Shown here: piece by piece, positions 11,178-23,469 of the stretch | How positions within the stretch are numbered: the first letter of the stretch is position 1 | How the letters are laid out: every line of letters begins with the position of its first letter | Assembly (NCBI RefSeq): GCF_001039355.2 | Contig: NW_019773565.1 | Span: 1-64,000 of the forward strand | Source of the DNA: Lingula anatina | Lineage: Eukaryota > Brachiopoda > Lingulata > Lingulida > Lingulidae | Length of the DNA: 64,000 bases | Direction of reading: 5' to 3' | Made by a program: the position numbers and the translations under genes | The notes under the pieces: generated by a model | The model's database searches: none | What the model was told of the DNA's origin: nothing | The model's input: the letters and a program-made list of their open reading frames with translations, nothing else

Positions 11178-11781
11178 CAGGGAAATACATATATTTTGTC
11201 ATATGATTTGAGATATCAACCAACACAGGCCATGCAAGTACATGTAAGTCGGTAGGGAATGGGAAACCAATTTATATCCAAGATGACAATCACCAGGGTC
11301 ATAGCCTCCGGGGGAAGGGGGGGGGGGGCGGGGAGGGGCGGGGGGGGGGCTGTCACAAGTTGGTGTCAATTCTGTGAGAAAATGCACTCATGGCCACTAG
11401 ACATTCATCCCCCTCCTACACCCTCCCCCCTCGGGGGCTTCGCCCCCTCGTGTCCGCTTACTGCCCCCCTGGCATTTTGGTCAGGCTACGGCCCTGGGAT
11501 AACTTTCATATTTAAAAACCATTGTACACTGTAAGTGTATTGCCCGCTAGTAAATGCTTACGTTCATATAGTCCGTTGGTAATATCCCACAGTGACATTC
11601 ATCACATGTACATGCACTAGTACGGTACAGAGCACTTGGTAGCAGCTAACGCAGTGGCGGCTGTAGAGGGAGTCAAGGAGAAACTTGCGAGACTTTTACA
11701 TTTGATCACAGTGTCCTGGATATGAAAGATACATTCTTGTATGGCGGTAGGTGACGCTTTCTATGACACTCTGGTGATGCA
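11178..11781. other. intergenic with G-rich/C-rich low-complexity block
   Basis: At 11308-11352 there is a dense G-rich block, and at 11409-11475 a C-rich block with the hairpin ctcgggggcttcgccccc. At 11640-11781 begins a segment repeated at 20533-20675 (tagcagctaacgcagtggcg and following), which precedes a repeat unit of the array. Confidence 0.6.
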
Positions 11782-12652
11782 ATTAAGCGGGCTGTGTGTT
11801 GAGTTGCATTGTCATGTTGCAATCTAAAATTGTCTCTGTATATCCCTCTTGCGAACGGCTCCAGGTTCTCCTGGAGAATGTCTCTGTATCTGGCAGTGTT
11901 AAGGTTTTCATCCAGAGGAAGCAATGGGCAAATGCCCTTTCTGCAAATGGCACCCCAAAACTTGTACAGAACCACCTCCTCCAGCTATGAGAGTGCGTAG
12001 GCTCCCTGGGGGGAGGCTGTTAACTGAAAATATCCAGGAAACAATAGCTTATCCGACAAAACAACATTCAGCTGATGCCAGAGCCAGCAAGAAGACCAGA
12101 TGCAAACCCAATTGAGCACATGTGGGACGAACTTGGTCGTGCTATTCAGAAGAGAAACCCTCCCCCTGCAAATCTAGATGAACTGCGAGATGCCCTTCAA
12201 GATGAATGGACCAGAATTCCTCTCCAAAGTGTTGTGACTCTAGTTCACAGTATGCCACGCCGTTTGGCGGCCATTATCCAAGCTTGGGGTGGGCATACCC
12301 GCTATTGAGATTAATAATGAACTCTGAAGATGTTTCTTGACAATTTCCCTTAATTTCATATTAATTGTCAATCACAGTATAAATTTATGTTTAATTTTTC
12401 ACTTGGTACGTTTTGGGATTGATTGTTATGTTAAAAAATAATCTTTTTGGGGGCATGAGAAAAAAAACCTAAATAAATTAACGCTTTTTTCACATTTGCA
12501 TTGGTTGTTTCTCCTTGCCTTAACCAATCCTCCAGCTTCACATATTTAACAATATAAACAGTATTAATTTGGTAATATCAATAATAATGAAAGAAACAGG
12601 GCGATATGCATCCCAAAATTTCCGTGCACCAACCATTTTGGGCAAGAGTGTA
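11782..12652. mobile_element. rearranged Tc1/mariner-like element, copy 2
   Basis: The minus-strand frame 11782-11975 encodes a Tc1-type transposase middle part (FWGAICRKGICPLLPLDEN, LQHDNATQHTA). The plus-strand frames to 12308 encode RRLPGGRLLTENIQETIA and then the C-terminus (SPDANPIEHMW-like, here RRPDANPIEHMW). So the middle of the transposase is inverted relative to its ends. The right terminus is ATTTTGGGCAAGAGTGTA followed by TA, as in copy 1. The left terminus is missing: the insertion joins host DNA inside the transposase. The empty site is visible at 20671-20690 in the sister unit (gatgctataaggtatt). Confidence 0.8.
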
Positions 12653-13106
12653 TAAGGTATTCTATTCGTGATATTTTTATCACTGTAAATTTTCTTGGAA
12701 AAATACTATTTCCCTGCTGCTTTGCAGGTTATGTAGAAATAGAAAGCATATCTTTGTGATATATTTAAAATGCGGATAATATACCTTTAATATCACCGAC
12801 GGTGTTCAATTTTATTCAAGGGTGAAACTGGCAAAAAATAAAAAAATCGAGATTTTTTTCTCGTCCTTTATGTTCATTGACTCATTGTGCATCAGATTCT
12901 AATAATAAATAAATCATTATTTAAAACGGATACAAGTTGACATTCCGGTTTAGTTTTAGATGATTTATAAATTGAAATCAAAGGGAGCAGGCAGACTGCG
13001 GCAAATTTAAAGTAACCAAGCTGGAAGGCATCGCTGTGAAATACACTCCTTCACCCAGGAATCAAACATCCATCGAGTTCATACAAGTATATGTCAAGTT
13101 TGAGAC
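12653..13106 (+). repeat. 5' flank of truncated PC-esterase copy (unit 1)
   Basis: This matches 20681-21060 and then jumps to the equivalent of about 21717-21801, so roughly 650 bases of the upstream region present in unit 2 are missing here. It ends at the ATG of the D-type PC-esterase fragment at 13107. Confidence 0.65.
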
Positions 13107-13679
13107 ATGGGACTGCATAAGATTATCCCGATTATTGGATGCGCATGTGTTGCAATAGTTATATACGTAGGAATTCTTTTTATTTTGAATCGACAACATT
13201 TTGGTCTCTTTGGGATTGATTTGGAGAGATTCACGACAAAAATATTTTCAAAACATCTGAGAAACTTTGTTTTGAAGCAAGATGATCGTCGAGACCGCAA
13301 CAAAACGGATAATTAAGTGGTCCCCGTTCACTAATAATCCAATTAAACGCATCACATCTGTGATGAATTCTACAGGTCAAGCACACAATAAAAATCAAGT
13401 TATTCTGGTAAATTTAGGAATTTGGGCAAACGTTTTGAGAGCAGCAAAAAGTTTCTGCAACAGTATGTTCCCGTTTTTCTCAAATTTCTATCCACTTTGC
13501 AAAAGAAAGTGAACCCACATGCGATGCGTGGATGGTTTTTACGTCGCCAATCCTAGAATGAACGAAGTTTTTGACAGCCAGCATATCCATGTAATAAGGT
13601 CAAAAATAATCCAGACTGTACAGAAATGACGTTGGGAAGACACTTGCTTATTTAATGTTCAAGCCGATGTGTAAGCCAT
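13107..13679 (+). pseudogene. PC-esterase pseudogene, D-type N-terminus, central part deleted
   Basis: It starts like the intact gene at 31438 (MGLHKIIPIIGCACVAIVIY, signal anchor). Near 13265 it jumps from about residue 50 to the region after the catalytic GDSH block, continuing in another frame as KWSPFTNNPIKRITSVMNS, VILVNLGIWANV. Further indels follow, and the DSHH catalytic segment is broken (gacagccagcat). The end corresponds to atgtgtaagccataa of intact copies. It shares the deletion junction with 21802-22382, so the deletion predates the unit duplication. It is non-functional as an esterase. Confidence 0.85.
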
Positions 13680-14089
13680 AAGGAAAAATGCATGCAACCA
13701 ATGATGGCATTTCATTTTTTATGATAGTACAAATCTAAAACTGGAAATAAATAGAGGGAGAGGGTAAAAAATTGAGGTAGATGCGTACTGCGAACAAACG
13801 CGTGAGTTGCTCGTTTAGATGAGGAAATGTCTTTAAAAAGTAAACTTGCAAAGTGAACACACACACATGGTTTTTAAATGCCATTTCATGCAAATAACTT
13901 TGCTACACAATATTGACAAAGCACCTTCCACACTCTCATTCACAAACGTGTAATTAATATAAAATACATCCCTTGCAAATTATGTACAAAAATGCACGTA
14001 AATTTACGTTTAAGTAGAGATTAGGAGGCTGTGTTGATTTTTATAGCGATCACTGTATATGTTATACTGCAGATTTTTTTTAATATTTA
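13680..14089. repeat. 3' flank of PC-esterase copy (unit 1)
   Basis: This is homologous to 22383-22800 and, more distantly, to the 3' flanks at 18070, 26418 and 32929 (for example the tactgcagattttt motif). No gene is seen. Confidence 0.65.
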
Positions 14090-14635
14090 GAGCGCATTCT
14101 CAACGAATTAAGCCAGGCTTTACAAAGCCGGTGACCTAAAAATGGCGGACGTACATGAAAGAAAAACCGCCTAATCTTTTAATAGTCTCTCCGCCTCTCA
14201 CACGCCTCCCCACACGTCGTCCCTGCGGGGTACAGTAATTAAATCTCGGCTCCGAACATTAATATTTTCGTGAATATCTCTGGTGATATTATCTCCGTAG
14301 ATAGTCGATTCATTGCTGCTCTACGGGCCAAATTATTCCTTTTTCGTCTCTGTTTTCAAAGATAATAGAACAGAAGAGCTTTTTTCCTTCGATCGCCTTC
14401 AGCCGCCATGCTTTCTTCACCACGAGTTAAACTGATGAGCATGCGCACTTAATATTTCTCAGGTAGCTTCCGCATGGCGAACGGAGCCGAGATTTAATTA
14501 CTGTACCCCGCAGGGACGACGTGTGGGGAGGCGGAGAGACTATTAAAAGATTAGGCGGTTTTTCTTTCATGTACGTCCGCCATTTTTAGGTCACCGGCTT
14601 TGTAAAGCCTGGCTTAATTCGTTGAGAATGCGCTC
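14090..14635. mobile_element. Harbinger-like MITE with long terminal inverted repeats
   Basis: This 546-bp palindromic element has left arm 14090-14254 beginning GAGCGCATTCTCAACG and right arm 14482-14635 ending in its exact complement. The arms differ mainly by an 11-bp extra segment on the left. It is flanked by TTA on both sides (14087-14089 and 14636-14638). The sister unit (about 22793-22810, atatttagtaaatga) is the empty site, proving insertion with a 3-bp TTA duplication, the signature of PIF/Harbinger elements. The central 227 bp has no transposase frame. Confidence 0.85.
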
Positions 14636-14639
14636 TTAG

Positions 14640-15310
14640 TAAATGAAAATAGCACAAACACCATCACCTTCCAATCATATCAAGACTTTTTCTACATTTT
14701 TCCATGTCTGTATTAGACCCGCTGCATTTTACGAGACCAGTGGGCACAAGGACTGAAATCTATTTTCTCATGTTTCCCCCCCCAAGGACTTTTGCAAGCA
14801 TCCCTTACAAGCATCTGTGAGTTTGAAAAAATCAACTTTAAGCTTCACACAGTTGCATATGAGAGGCATTACACAAAGTACTCCCTGAAGTTCAATTTTC
14901 AAAAAATATACTGGTGATCTAGCTGGAATGATCACTATTTCCAAAGGAGATTTCCAAGGCAATTTACACAAAGTAAAAACTACATTCTTATTGAAATTCT
15001 TACAGTCAGTCAGTCAGTTGAGCACTTCGTCCTTATAACGGGGAATTGGGGAGCCACTACAGAAATACCATGGCGGATTACATTGACTTTCATGTTAAAA
15101 AGTGTAAAAATAAAATGCCCGTGTACAAATCAAATATTTAATATTCAAATATTCAGTCACTCAGGGCTCAGTCATAATTCATGGACCTTACACGCACAAT
15201 CTGACTGAATTCACCAATAACAGACATTTCATACATAATCTCTCTTAAGTCTCTATTAATGGATGTTATACATGCAATCTGACTAAAAACAAGGCAGAAA
15301 AGATTGAGTT
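14640..15310 (+). repeat. relic of C1GALT1 3' region inside array unit 1
   Basis: 14790-15105 matches 34256-34550, downstream of the C1GALT1 last exon. 15110-15285 matches 35705-35880, inside the last C1GALT1 intron. The roughly 1.15 kb between them, which holds the C1GALT1 last exon, is missing here. The segment runs straight into the ATG of a PC-esterase fragment. Confidence 0.75.
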
Positions 15311-15738
15311 ATGGAACTTAATAAGATTTTGATGGTTATCGGATGTACAAGTGCATGTATCATGGTACTCATTGTGTGCATGGGCACTCGACTTTTATTT
15401 TTGGATCAACAATATATTGGTCCATTTAAAAAGGATTTGGCAAGAAATGCCCGGAGAAAATATCTTCAACACAACGAGGAAACCTCAGCCAGACTAATGT
15501 ATGTGAATGGTGGAAAATACAACCTCATGAACGGAACAAATGGTAACTAATGGATTAGGAATGGGCCATCAGAGAGCGAGCAATTGTTTTATTTTTGGAA
15601 TCACTGTGAAAATCAACATGTGTGCAATGCGACTCGGTCCCCGAATGTGAACCATAACATCGCCGTCACTATTTCCGACAATGAGTTGGTGGTATTCATC
15701 AGGGAAAGCGTACTCACTACAGAAAAGCCGCAACAGGC
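15311..15738 (+). pseudogene. PC-esterase N-terminal fragment with premature stop (unit 1)
   Basis: It begins MELNKILMVIGCTSACIMVL (signal anchor) and follows the intact genes to NLMNGTNGN, where TTA has become the stop TAA (15548-15550). The homology continues through ENQHVCNATRSPNVNH and VVFIRESV to EKPQQ. It then breaks off and is joined at about 15738 to the upstream flank module of the next gene. The catalytic region is absent. The copy at 23470 has the same stop and the same end point. Confidence 0.85.
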
Positions 15739-16719
15739 TTTGCGTAACCCTGGGTTGACAGCATTAATTTACAGATAAAAACAGTATCGACCGAGAATTC
15801 AACATGTAGACCCACACGTGCATTGCCACCTTCTTTTTGTTGTTGTTGTTGTCAGCGTCCCTCTCGATCGTCAGCCCTTCGTTTGATCTCACAACAACTT
15901 TCTTTCTTAATTCTTATGCCAGTGGTCGAGCATTGTCATTCTCTTTCTTCCACAGCGTCTTTTCCTATTTAACCTGCCTTCAAAGACCCCCCCCCCCCAA
16001 CAATTCATGAGGTTTCATAACGTGACCAATCTATTTCTTCTGCCGATTATAGATAATCTCTATCAAAGATTTCCTTTCGTTCATCCCAAGCAGTACTTTC
16101 TTATTTTTACCCTATCTGTCCAAACACGGAGTTAAGGCAGCCATATATCATATCTTGATCATTACCATTACGGGGTTATACGTACGTACATGTATCTCTT
16201 TGTCATCAGAGTTCACTGTACTTTTTACTACGTCGAAATCCACTTTTGCATTAGCACCTGGAAATACTAATATAATCCCTTCCTTGTCCTTTCAATAACC
16301 TTTTTGATTGTAGAATCTCCAATCTGAAATCATTTATTTCCTCCTATTCATTATGAGTAAACCACCTCCGGACTAAGATGAAGACGGAGATAAATGAAAA
16401 TTGCGTAATACTCAGGTTTAACGTGTATCTTTGGCTAAGAACTGTGTATAAATTTTCTAAAAAGCTGCAGGCGCCACAGTCTTTGACTCAATATAGACTC
16501 GTTCGTCATAGTTGGTACTATAGTGGGAGGAGTTTGCCCAAAGAATTTTCATCTATATACCAAGTGAAAACATATAGCCTTCTACATGTACGTGCATATG
16601 TTCCAAGTGAAGACATATAGTCATCTACTTGTATATGTTCCAAGTGAAGAGATGTGATCTTTGGCATCACTGCATGAATTATACTTCTATCCAGGAAAAT
16701 TACTGACTGAGTTTGAATT
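15739..16719 (+). repeat. upstream flank module of PC-esterase gene, copy B
   Basis: Near-identical to 8644-9722 and 23903-24980, with small indels. It contains a shortened version of the 43-bp minisatellite (starts at 16560, 16603 and 16640) just before the ATG at 16720, and probably carried the promoter of the pseudogene downstream. Confidence 0.75.
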
Positions 16720-18069
16720 ATGGAACTAAATAGGATTTTGTTGGTTATCGGATGTACAAGTACGTGTATCACGGTATTCATTGTGTGCTTGAGCACTCGA
16801 CTTTTATTTTCGGATCAACAGTATCTTGGTCTCTTTAAGAAGGATTTGGCAAGAAATGCCCGGAGAAAATATCTTCAAAACGACGAAGAATCCTCAGCCA
16901 GACTAATGTACGTGAATGGTGGAAAATATAACCTCATGAACGGAACAAATGGTAACTTATGGATTAGGAATGGGCCATCAGAGAGCGAGCAATTATTGCA
17001 TTTTTGGAATCACTGTGAAAATCAACATGTGTGCAATGCAACTAGGTCCCCGAATGTGAATCATACCATCGCCGTCACTATTTCCGAAAACGAGTTGGTG
17101 GTATTCATCAGGGAAAGCGTTATCACTTCAGAAAAGCCGCCACAGAGTTCTTTGGGAGGTAGTGGGTTTCGAATCGAACTGCATGGAAGAGAAATACTCA
17201 CGTGTCCAGTGACTGACTTTTACAACGGCACTTATATCGCTGTTTGTCCAAATATTACTGGCTGTGTCAAGGGCACAGTGTATTTTGACTATACTGGTTT
17301 TGCGGCATACAGACATCATCCACGGACTGGTGCAAATTGGGTTTGGGAGAAGATGTGCTGGCCAAGAAGAATCCACAAGGTAATAACTAATTTTGATAAA
17401 TGCCCCGAAAAGAAAGAGGCAGTGTTGGAGACAGATTACAAGCAAAGTTCTTGCAATTCTAAAACCCTGGACGATTTTATGATGGGACGCGCATCATATT
17501 GAAACAGTTTCAAAAAGATGATCGTCATGAGAGTAGAAAAATAAGGAAACAATTCGAGACCGCAACGAAACAGATATTTTAAGTGGTCCCCTTTTTCAAA
17601 TGGTACAATTAAAAACATTTCATCTGTGATGAATTCTGCAGGTCGAGCACAAAATACAAATCAAGTTATTCTGGTTAATTTTGGAATTTGGGCAAATGTT
17701 TTTGAGAGCAGCAAAAAGTTTCTGCAACAGGATGTTCCGGTTTTCCTCAAATTTCTATCCAATTTACAAAAGAAAATGAAGCCACGTGCACCACGCCTGA
17801 TTTATCTTAATATTCTCCCAAGTCCCTGTGGGGAACAAGACTCAAACTACTACATGTTGGCAGCTGTTAATGAGATATTTACTCGACAACTTCAGCAAAA
17901 CGGTGTTGAGATTGTGGATGGTTTTTACGTGGTCAATCCTAGAATGAACGAAGTTTGTGACAGCCACCACTTTTTATGTAGTAAGGCGATGAATAACCCG
18001 GACTTGTACAGAAATGACATTGGGAAAACTCTCGCTCATTTAATTTTCAAGCTGATGTGTAAGGCATAA
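16720..18069 (+). pseudogene. PC-esterase pseudogene B, catalytic block deleted and frameshifted
   Basis: The first 257 codons are intact, with signal anchor and lumenal domain. A deletion equivalent to 154 bp of gene D then joins gatgggacgc to gcatcat at 17490/17491, removing the W-rich segment and the GDSH nucleophile motif. The frame ends at a TGA shortly after. One extra T in cagatatttt (near 17580) restores the original frame, and 17626-18069 stays open and includes GIWANVFES and the DSHH motif. The two lesions together sum to a multiple of three, but a stop lies between them, and the nucleophile is gone. The middle part is D-like in sequence, whereas the N-terminus is A-like. Confidence 0.9.
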
Positions 18070-20532
18070 GGGAAAAATGCATGCAACCATTGACGGCACT
18101 ATTTTCATGATGTAACATATCTAAAACAAGAAGTAAAGAGAGGGGGAGGGTAAAAGAAATTGTGTAATTTACGTGTACTGTGAACAAACACTCAAGTGGC
18201 TCGTTAAGATGAATAAATATCTTTAAAAAACGTGAACTTACAAAGAACACACACATTTCATTTCATATAAGCAAATACAAGACAATTGGCACACAATGAT
18301 GATGAAGCACCTTCCAAACACACTCATTAACATACATGTAATTAGAATACATCACTTGCAAATTATGTACAAAAATATATGTAAATCTATGTTTAAGTAG
18401 AGCTTAGCAGACTGTGTTGATTTTTATAGCCATCATCGCATATGGTATACTGCAGATTTTTCTTTCAAATTTAGTAAATAAAAATAGCACAAACCCCACC
18501 ACCACCTTCAAATCAAGACTACATTTTCCTATCTCGTTATTAGACCAGCTGCTTTTCACGAGTGCAGTGGGTACAAGGAGTCTGTACTGAAAAACTATTT
18601 TCTTTTTATTTCCCCAAGGATTTTTTTACAGGCACCCCTAATGGGTAGCTCTTAATTCTGTCTGCACAGAGTGAATTTCTTTAGTTAAAGGAGCAGTAGA
18701 TTAATGCCTACATGGCCTATACTGTTGTCTGAGTATCCAAATGAAAATAGGCAACAGTTTACTTCTAAGTCTACAGAGCAACTGTGAAAGGTATAAAAAC
18801 TCCAAGCAATTTTTAACCATCATTAACTCGTAAAGCGAGTCAATTTTTTTTTTTGATAAGTGTACATGTATACACAGCATCTTACATACCTCATAAATAT
18901 GTAAATAGTAATTTTTTATCAATTCATTGATGAAATTATTTTCTTACTAAAAGTAAATTTCTTCACCTGCTAAATGTTTTCTTTGTTAAAAAATAACGTG
19001 TATGTCAAACATTCCCCTTTCACCTGGCAATTTTAAAAGAGGAAGAACCCACAATATTGACTCGATTCTGATATGTGGCAACATACTTTTCTACTTTCAA
19101 GCCTGCTTTTAGAAAAGTCGCCTTTTTAATACGAGAGAATCTGGTACATTACAAATTGGATCTAGAGCTTTGGGCACCTTGCATCAATCAGCAAAATAAA
19201 CCACCTGCGGCAAATTTATAGTAACCGAGCTCAGATGTTACAAACGTCACATTGTCACACAGTCACAAAAAAGACTTTAGAGATTGGAGTTTGGCCAATA
19301 GGTGGCGTTGAGACATACTTTTTCGTTAATCAGTGGTCAGTTCATAGAAAAACAAAAATTATGACTTTATTATAGGGCCATGTCAAGCGATGTGTTTAAA
19401 TCAGCTTTAAAAGAGAGTTGAATACGTTTAAAAGATGGCATGCCGAAAATTGACATTGCTCGCGCTCGCAGTGGATAAAGTGGATATTTAGAGTAACATT
19501 TGTATAGTCAGTATAGGTTTATAGGATACGATAAGTTGGTATTGGTTCATATCTTCTCTTTAAAGTAAAAACTGTAGCCTTCTTGCAAAAAAGTTTAATT
19601 TTTAGGAGTCTGGCCCAAACCCGGGTGCTCGAATTAAGATTCATGACCAATTCTAAAATGTACCAGTAGGTGTTGCACTTCCATATAAAACTTCTGTGGC
19701 GCAACTTTTCATATTTGCATATTTGTTTTTCATTTTATACAAAGTAGTCGTCGTCACGTAAGTTTATTTCACAAATGACAATTGATCTAGGCTTACCAGT
19801 ATGATGAAAGTAATGAGGCGAGCACGGCAAGCGTCTGAAGCTTGACACAGTCGGTACTCCCTTACAAATCTGAACCCTTTCAGTCAGACTCTGAAGACGA
19901 GGGAGACGGCGGTGCCACTGGCGTCACTTCCAGTTTACAAGTTCTATATTTACTTCCTTAGTGGTGAGTAATATAACATTAGAAGTATTATGCAAAATAC
20001 TTCAGGGATAGGAGCAAAACGTAACATTTTGAATTAAATAAGTTATGTAAAGTATGTCTACATGTCTGACATACATATATGCCATGTGTTACATAATTTA
20101 CCAGTGTTTTTTATTTATTTATTTATTTATTTTTTGTAGAAAGGTGGTGTTTGTTTTATCACCATGCACTCAGGATTTGATCAGGCCTGTCTAAGTCCCT
20201 ATACATTGGAAATCGCATACTTTTAGCACAGGAAGTAGTAATTCAAGTAAATCATACAGTAAATCAGACACATGGTACATGTAATCATATTCAATCAGTT
20301 ACTCAAGCAATACTACCATCAGCACAATCCTGAAATTCTCTAAATCTTCGTCTTATATTTTATTGAAATGTTTACATTGCTTTTTATTCACCCGAATGGA
20401 ATATATAATATTTTGTTTTCATTTATTTTCATGAAACTTACTGGGCAATTGTATTATATTCTTTCAGGAAATACAGGGGTATCTTAACATATCTTATTGC
20501 CAAGTGGTGTGGCGGTGCAGATTTTTTNTGTG
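18070..20532. repeat. 3' flank and inter-gene DNA of array unit 1
   Basis: Homologous to 26418-29275 over its whole length. 19215-19798 is also homologous to 21050-21540, the upstream region of D-type genes. At 19799 it jumps directly to the interior of the TTAA-flanked element seen in unit 2 (about 28556 onward), and it ends at the N at 20528. No intact gene is present. Confidence 0.7.
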
Positions 20533-21801
20533 GTAGCAGCTAACGCAGTGGTGGCTTTAGAGGGAGTCAAGGAGAAACTTGCGAGACTTTTACATTTGAT
20601 CACAGTGTCCTGGATATGAAAGATACATTCTTGTATGGCAGTAGGTGACGCTTTCTGTGACACTCCGGTGATGCTATAAGGTATTGTATTCGTGATTTTT
20701 TTATCACAGTAAATTTTCTTGGAAAAATACAATTTCCCTGCTGCTTTGCAGGTTATGTAGAAATAGAAAGCATATCTTTGTGATATATTTAAAATGCGGA
20801 TAGAATACATTTAATATCACCGACGGTGTTCAATTTTATTCAAGGGTGAAACTGGCAGTGAATACCTTGCTTTCGTCAAATAATAAAAAATCGAGATTCT
20901 TTTTCTCGTCCTTTATGTTCATTGACTCATCGTGCATCAGATTCTAAAAATAAATATATCATTATTTAAAACGGATACAAGTTGACATTCCGGTTTAGTT
21001 TTAGATGATTTATAAATTGAAATCAAAGGGAGCAGGCAGACTGCGGCGAATTTAAAGTATCCGAGCTCAGATGTTACAAACGTCACATTGTCACACAGTC
21101 ACAATAATGACATTAGAGATTGGGATTTTGGCCAATAGGTGGCGTTGACACAGACCTTTTCTTAAATCAGTGGTTGGTTTATAGAATATAAAAGTAATGA
21201 ATTTATCATAGGACCATGCCAAGCAATGTGGTAAAATCAGCTTTAAAGGCGAATTGAACATGTTAAAAGCACGACATGCCGAGAAATTGACATTGCTCGC
21301 ACTCGCAGTGGATACAGTGGATATTTAGAAAAACATTTATAAAATCAGTATAGATTTATAGGGTACGAAAAGTTGGTATTGGTTCATATCTTCTCTTTAA
21401 AATAAAAAACTGTAGCCTTCTTGCAAAAAGGTTTAATTTTTAGGAGTAACCCAAAACTGGGTGAGCGAATTATGTGAGCAACTTTTCTTATTTGCATATT
21501 TGTTTTTCATTTTATACAAAGTAGTCGTTGTGGCATAAGCTTATTTCACAAATGCCAATTTGTGTAAGCCTACCTACTCTTTTGAGCAACAGTGTACTTA
21601 GTTGTTGCACGCGAAGTAAGGGGTTTGCTGTATTTTCATTCCTCATGTTGTTTGAGTTTCGTCATATTGAATCAATGACGCTGGCTGCTGTCAAGGACAT
21701 ATTCGGAATATCAGTCTGGTAGGCATCGCTGTGAAATACACTCCTTCACCCAGGAATCAAACATCCATCGAGTCCATACAAGTATATGTCAAGTTTGAGA
21801 C
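20533..21801 (+). repeat. 5' flank of truncated D-type PC-esterase copy (unit 2)
   Basis: 20533-20680 repeats 11640-11781 and shows the uninterrupted site of Tc1 copy 2. 20690-21060 repeats 12660-13015. 21050-21801 is the fuller upstream region of D-type genes, also seen at 19215, 27580 and 31286. No coding sequence is found. Confidence 0.7.
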
Positions 21802-22382
21802 ATGGGACTGCATAAGATTATCCCGAATATCGGATGCGCATGTGTTGCAACAATAATATACGTGGGAATTCCTATTATTTTGAATCGACAACATTTTGGT
21901 CTGTTTGGGATTGATTTGGAGAGAGATTCACGACAAAAATATTTTCAAAACATCTGAGAAATTTTGTTTTGAAGCAAGATGATCGTCGAGACCGCAACAA
22001 AACAGATATTTAAGTGGTCCCCGTTCACAAATAATCCAATTAAACGCATTACATCTGTGTTGAATTCTACAGGTCAAGCACACAATATAAATCAAGTTAT
22101 TCTGGTAAATTTAGGAATTTGGGCAAACGTTTTTGAGAGCAGCAAAAAGTTTCTGCAGCAGGATGTTCCCTTTTTTCTCAAATCTCTATCCACTTTGCAA
22201 AAGAAAGTGAACCCACATGCGATGCGTGGATGGTTTTTACGTCGCCATGCAATCCTAGAATGAACGAAGTTTTTGACAGCCAGCATATCCTATGTAATAA
22301 GGTCATTAATAATCCAGACTGTACAGAAATGACGTTGGGAAGACACTTGCTTATTTAATGTTCAAGCCGATGTGTAAGCCAT
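21802..22382 (+). pseudogene. PC-esterase pseudogene, central deletion (unit 2 copy)
   Basis: The unit 2 counterpart of 13107-13679. It starts MGLHKIIPNIGCACVATIIY, ends its first frame at a TGA near 21957, and resumes after the shared deletion in 21979-22263 (KWSPFTNNPIKRITSVLNS, VILVNLGIWANVFESSKKF). It retains slightly more of the normal frame than the unit 1 copy but lacks the nucleophile block and has a broken DSHH segment. Confidence 0.85.
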
Positions 22383-23469
22383 AAGGAAAAATGCATGCAA
22401 ACAATGATGGCATTTCATTTTTTATGATGATACAAATCTAAAACTGGAAATACAGTGTAAATAGAGGGTAAAAAATTGAGGTCAACGCGTACTGCGAACA
22501 AACGCGTGTGTGGCTCGTTTAGATGAGGAAATGTCTTTAAAAAGTGAACTTGGATGTGAACACACACACATGGTTTTTTAAATGACATAAGCATTATATA
22601 AGCAAATAACTTTGCTACGCAATATTGACAAAGCACCTTCCACAGTCTCATTCACATACGTGTAATTAATATAAAATGCATCCCTTGCAAATTATGTACA
22701 AAAATACAAGTAAATTTACGTTTAAGTAAAGCTTAGCAGGCTGTGTTGATTTTTATAGCGATCACAGTATATGTTATACTGCAGATTTTTGTAAAATATT
22801 TAGTAAATGAAAATAGCACAAACACCACCATCTTCCAATCATATCAAGACTTTTTCTACATTTTTCCATGTCTGTATTAGACCCACTGCTTTTTACGAGA
22901 CCAGTGGGCACAAGGTCTGAAATCTATTTTCTTATGTTTTTCCCCCCAAGGACTTTTGCAAGCATCCCTTACAAGCATCTGTTATTTTGAAAAAATCAAC
23001 TTTAAGCTTCACACAGTTGCATATGAGAGGCATTACACAAAGTACTCCCTGAAGTTCAATTTTCAAAAAATATACTGGTGATCTAGCTGGAATGATCACT
23101 ATTTCCAAAAGAGATTTCCAAGGCAATTTACACAAAGTAAAAACTACATTCTTATGGAAATTCTTACAGTCAGTTGGTTGGGCACATCGTCCTTATAACG
23201 GGGAATTGGGGAGCCACTACAGAAATACCATGGCGGATTACATTGACTTTCATGTTAAATGTGTAAAAATAAAATGCCCGTGTACAAATCAAATATTTAA
23301 TATTCAAATATTCAGTCACTCAGGGCTCAGTCATAATTCATGGACCTTACACGCACAATCTGACTGAATTCACCAATAACAGACATTTCATACATAATCT
23401 CTCTTAAGTCTCCTTTAATGGATGTTATACATGCAATCTGACTAAAAACCAGGCAGAAAAGATTGAGTT
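22383..23469 (+). repeat. 3' flank plus C1GALT1 3'-region relic, array unit 2
   Basis: 22383-22800 is the 3' flank of the pseudogene. About 22795-22805 is the empty site of the Harbinger-like MITE. 22960-23255 matches 34256-34550 and 23260-23445 matches 35705-35880, with the C1GALT1 last exon missing between them, exactly as in unit 1. Confidence 0.75.
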
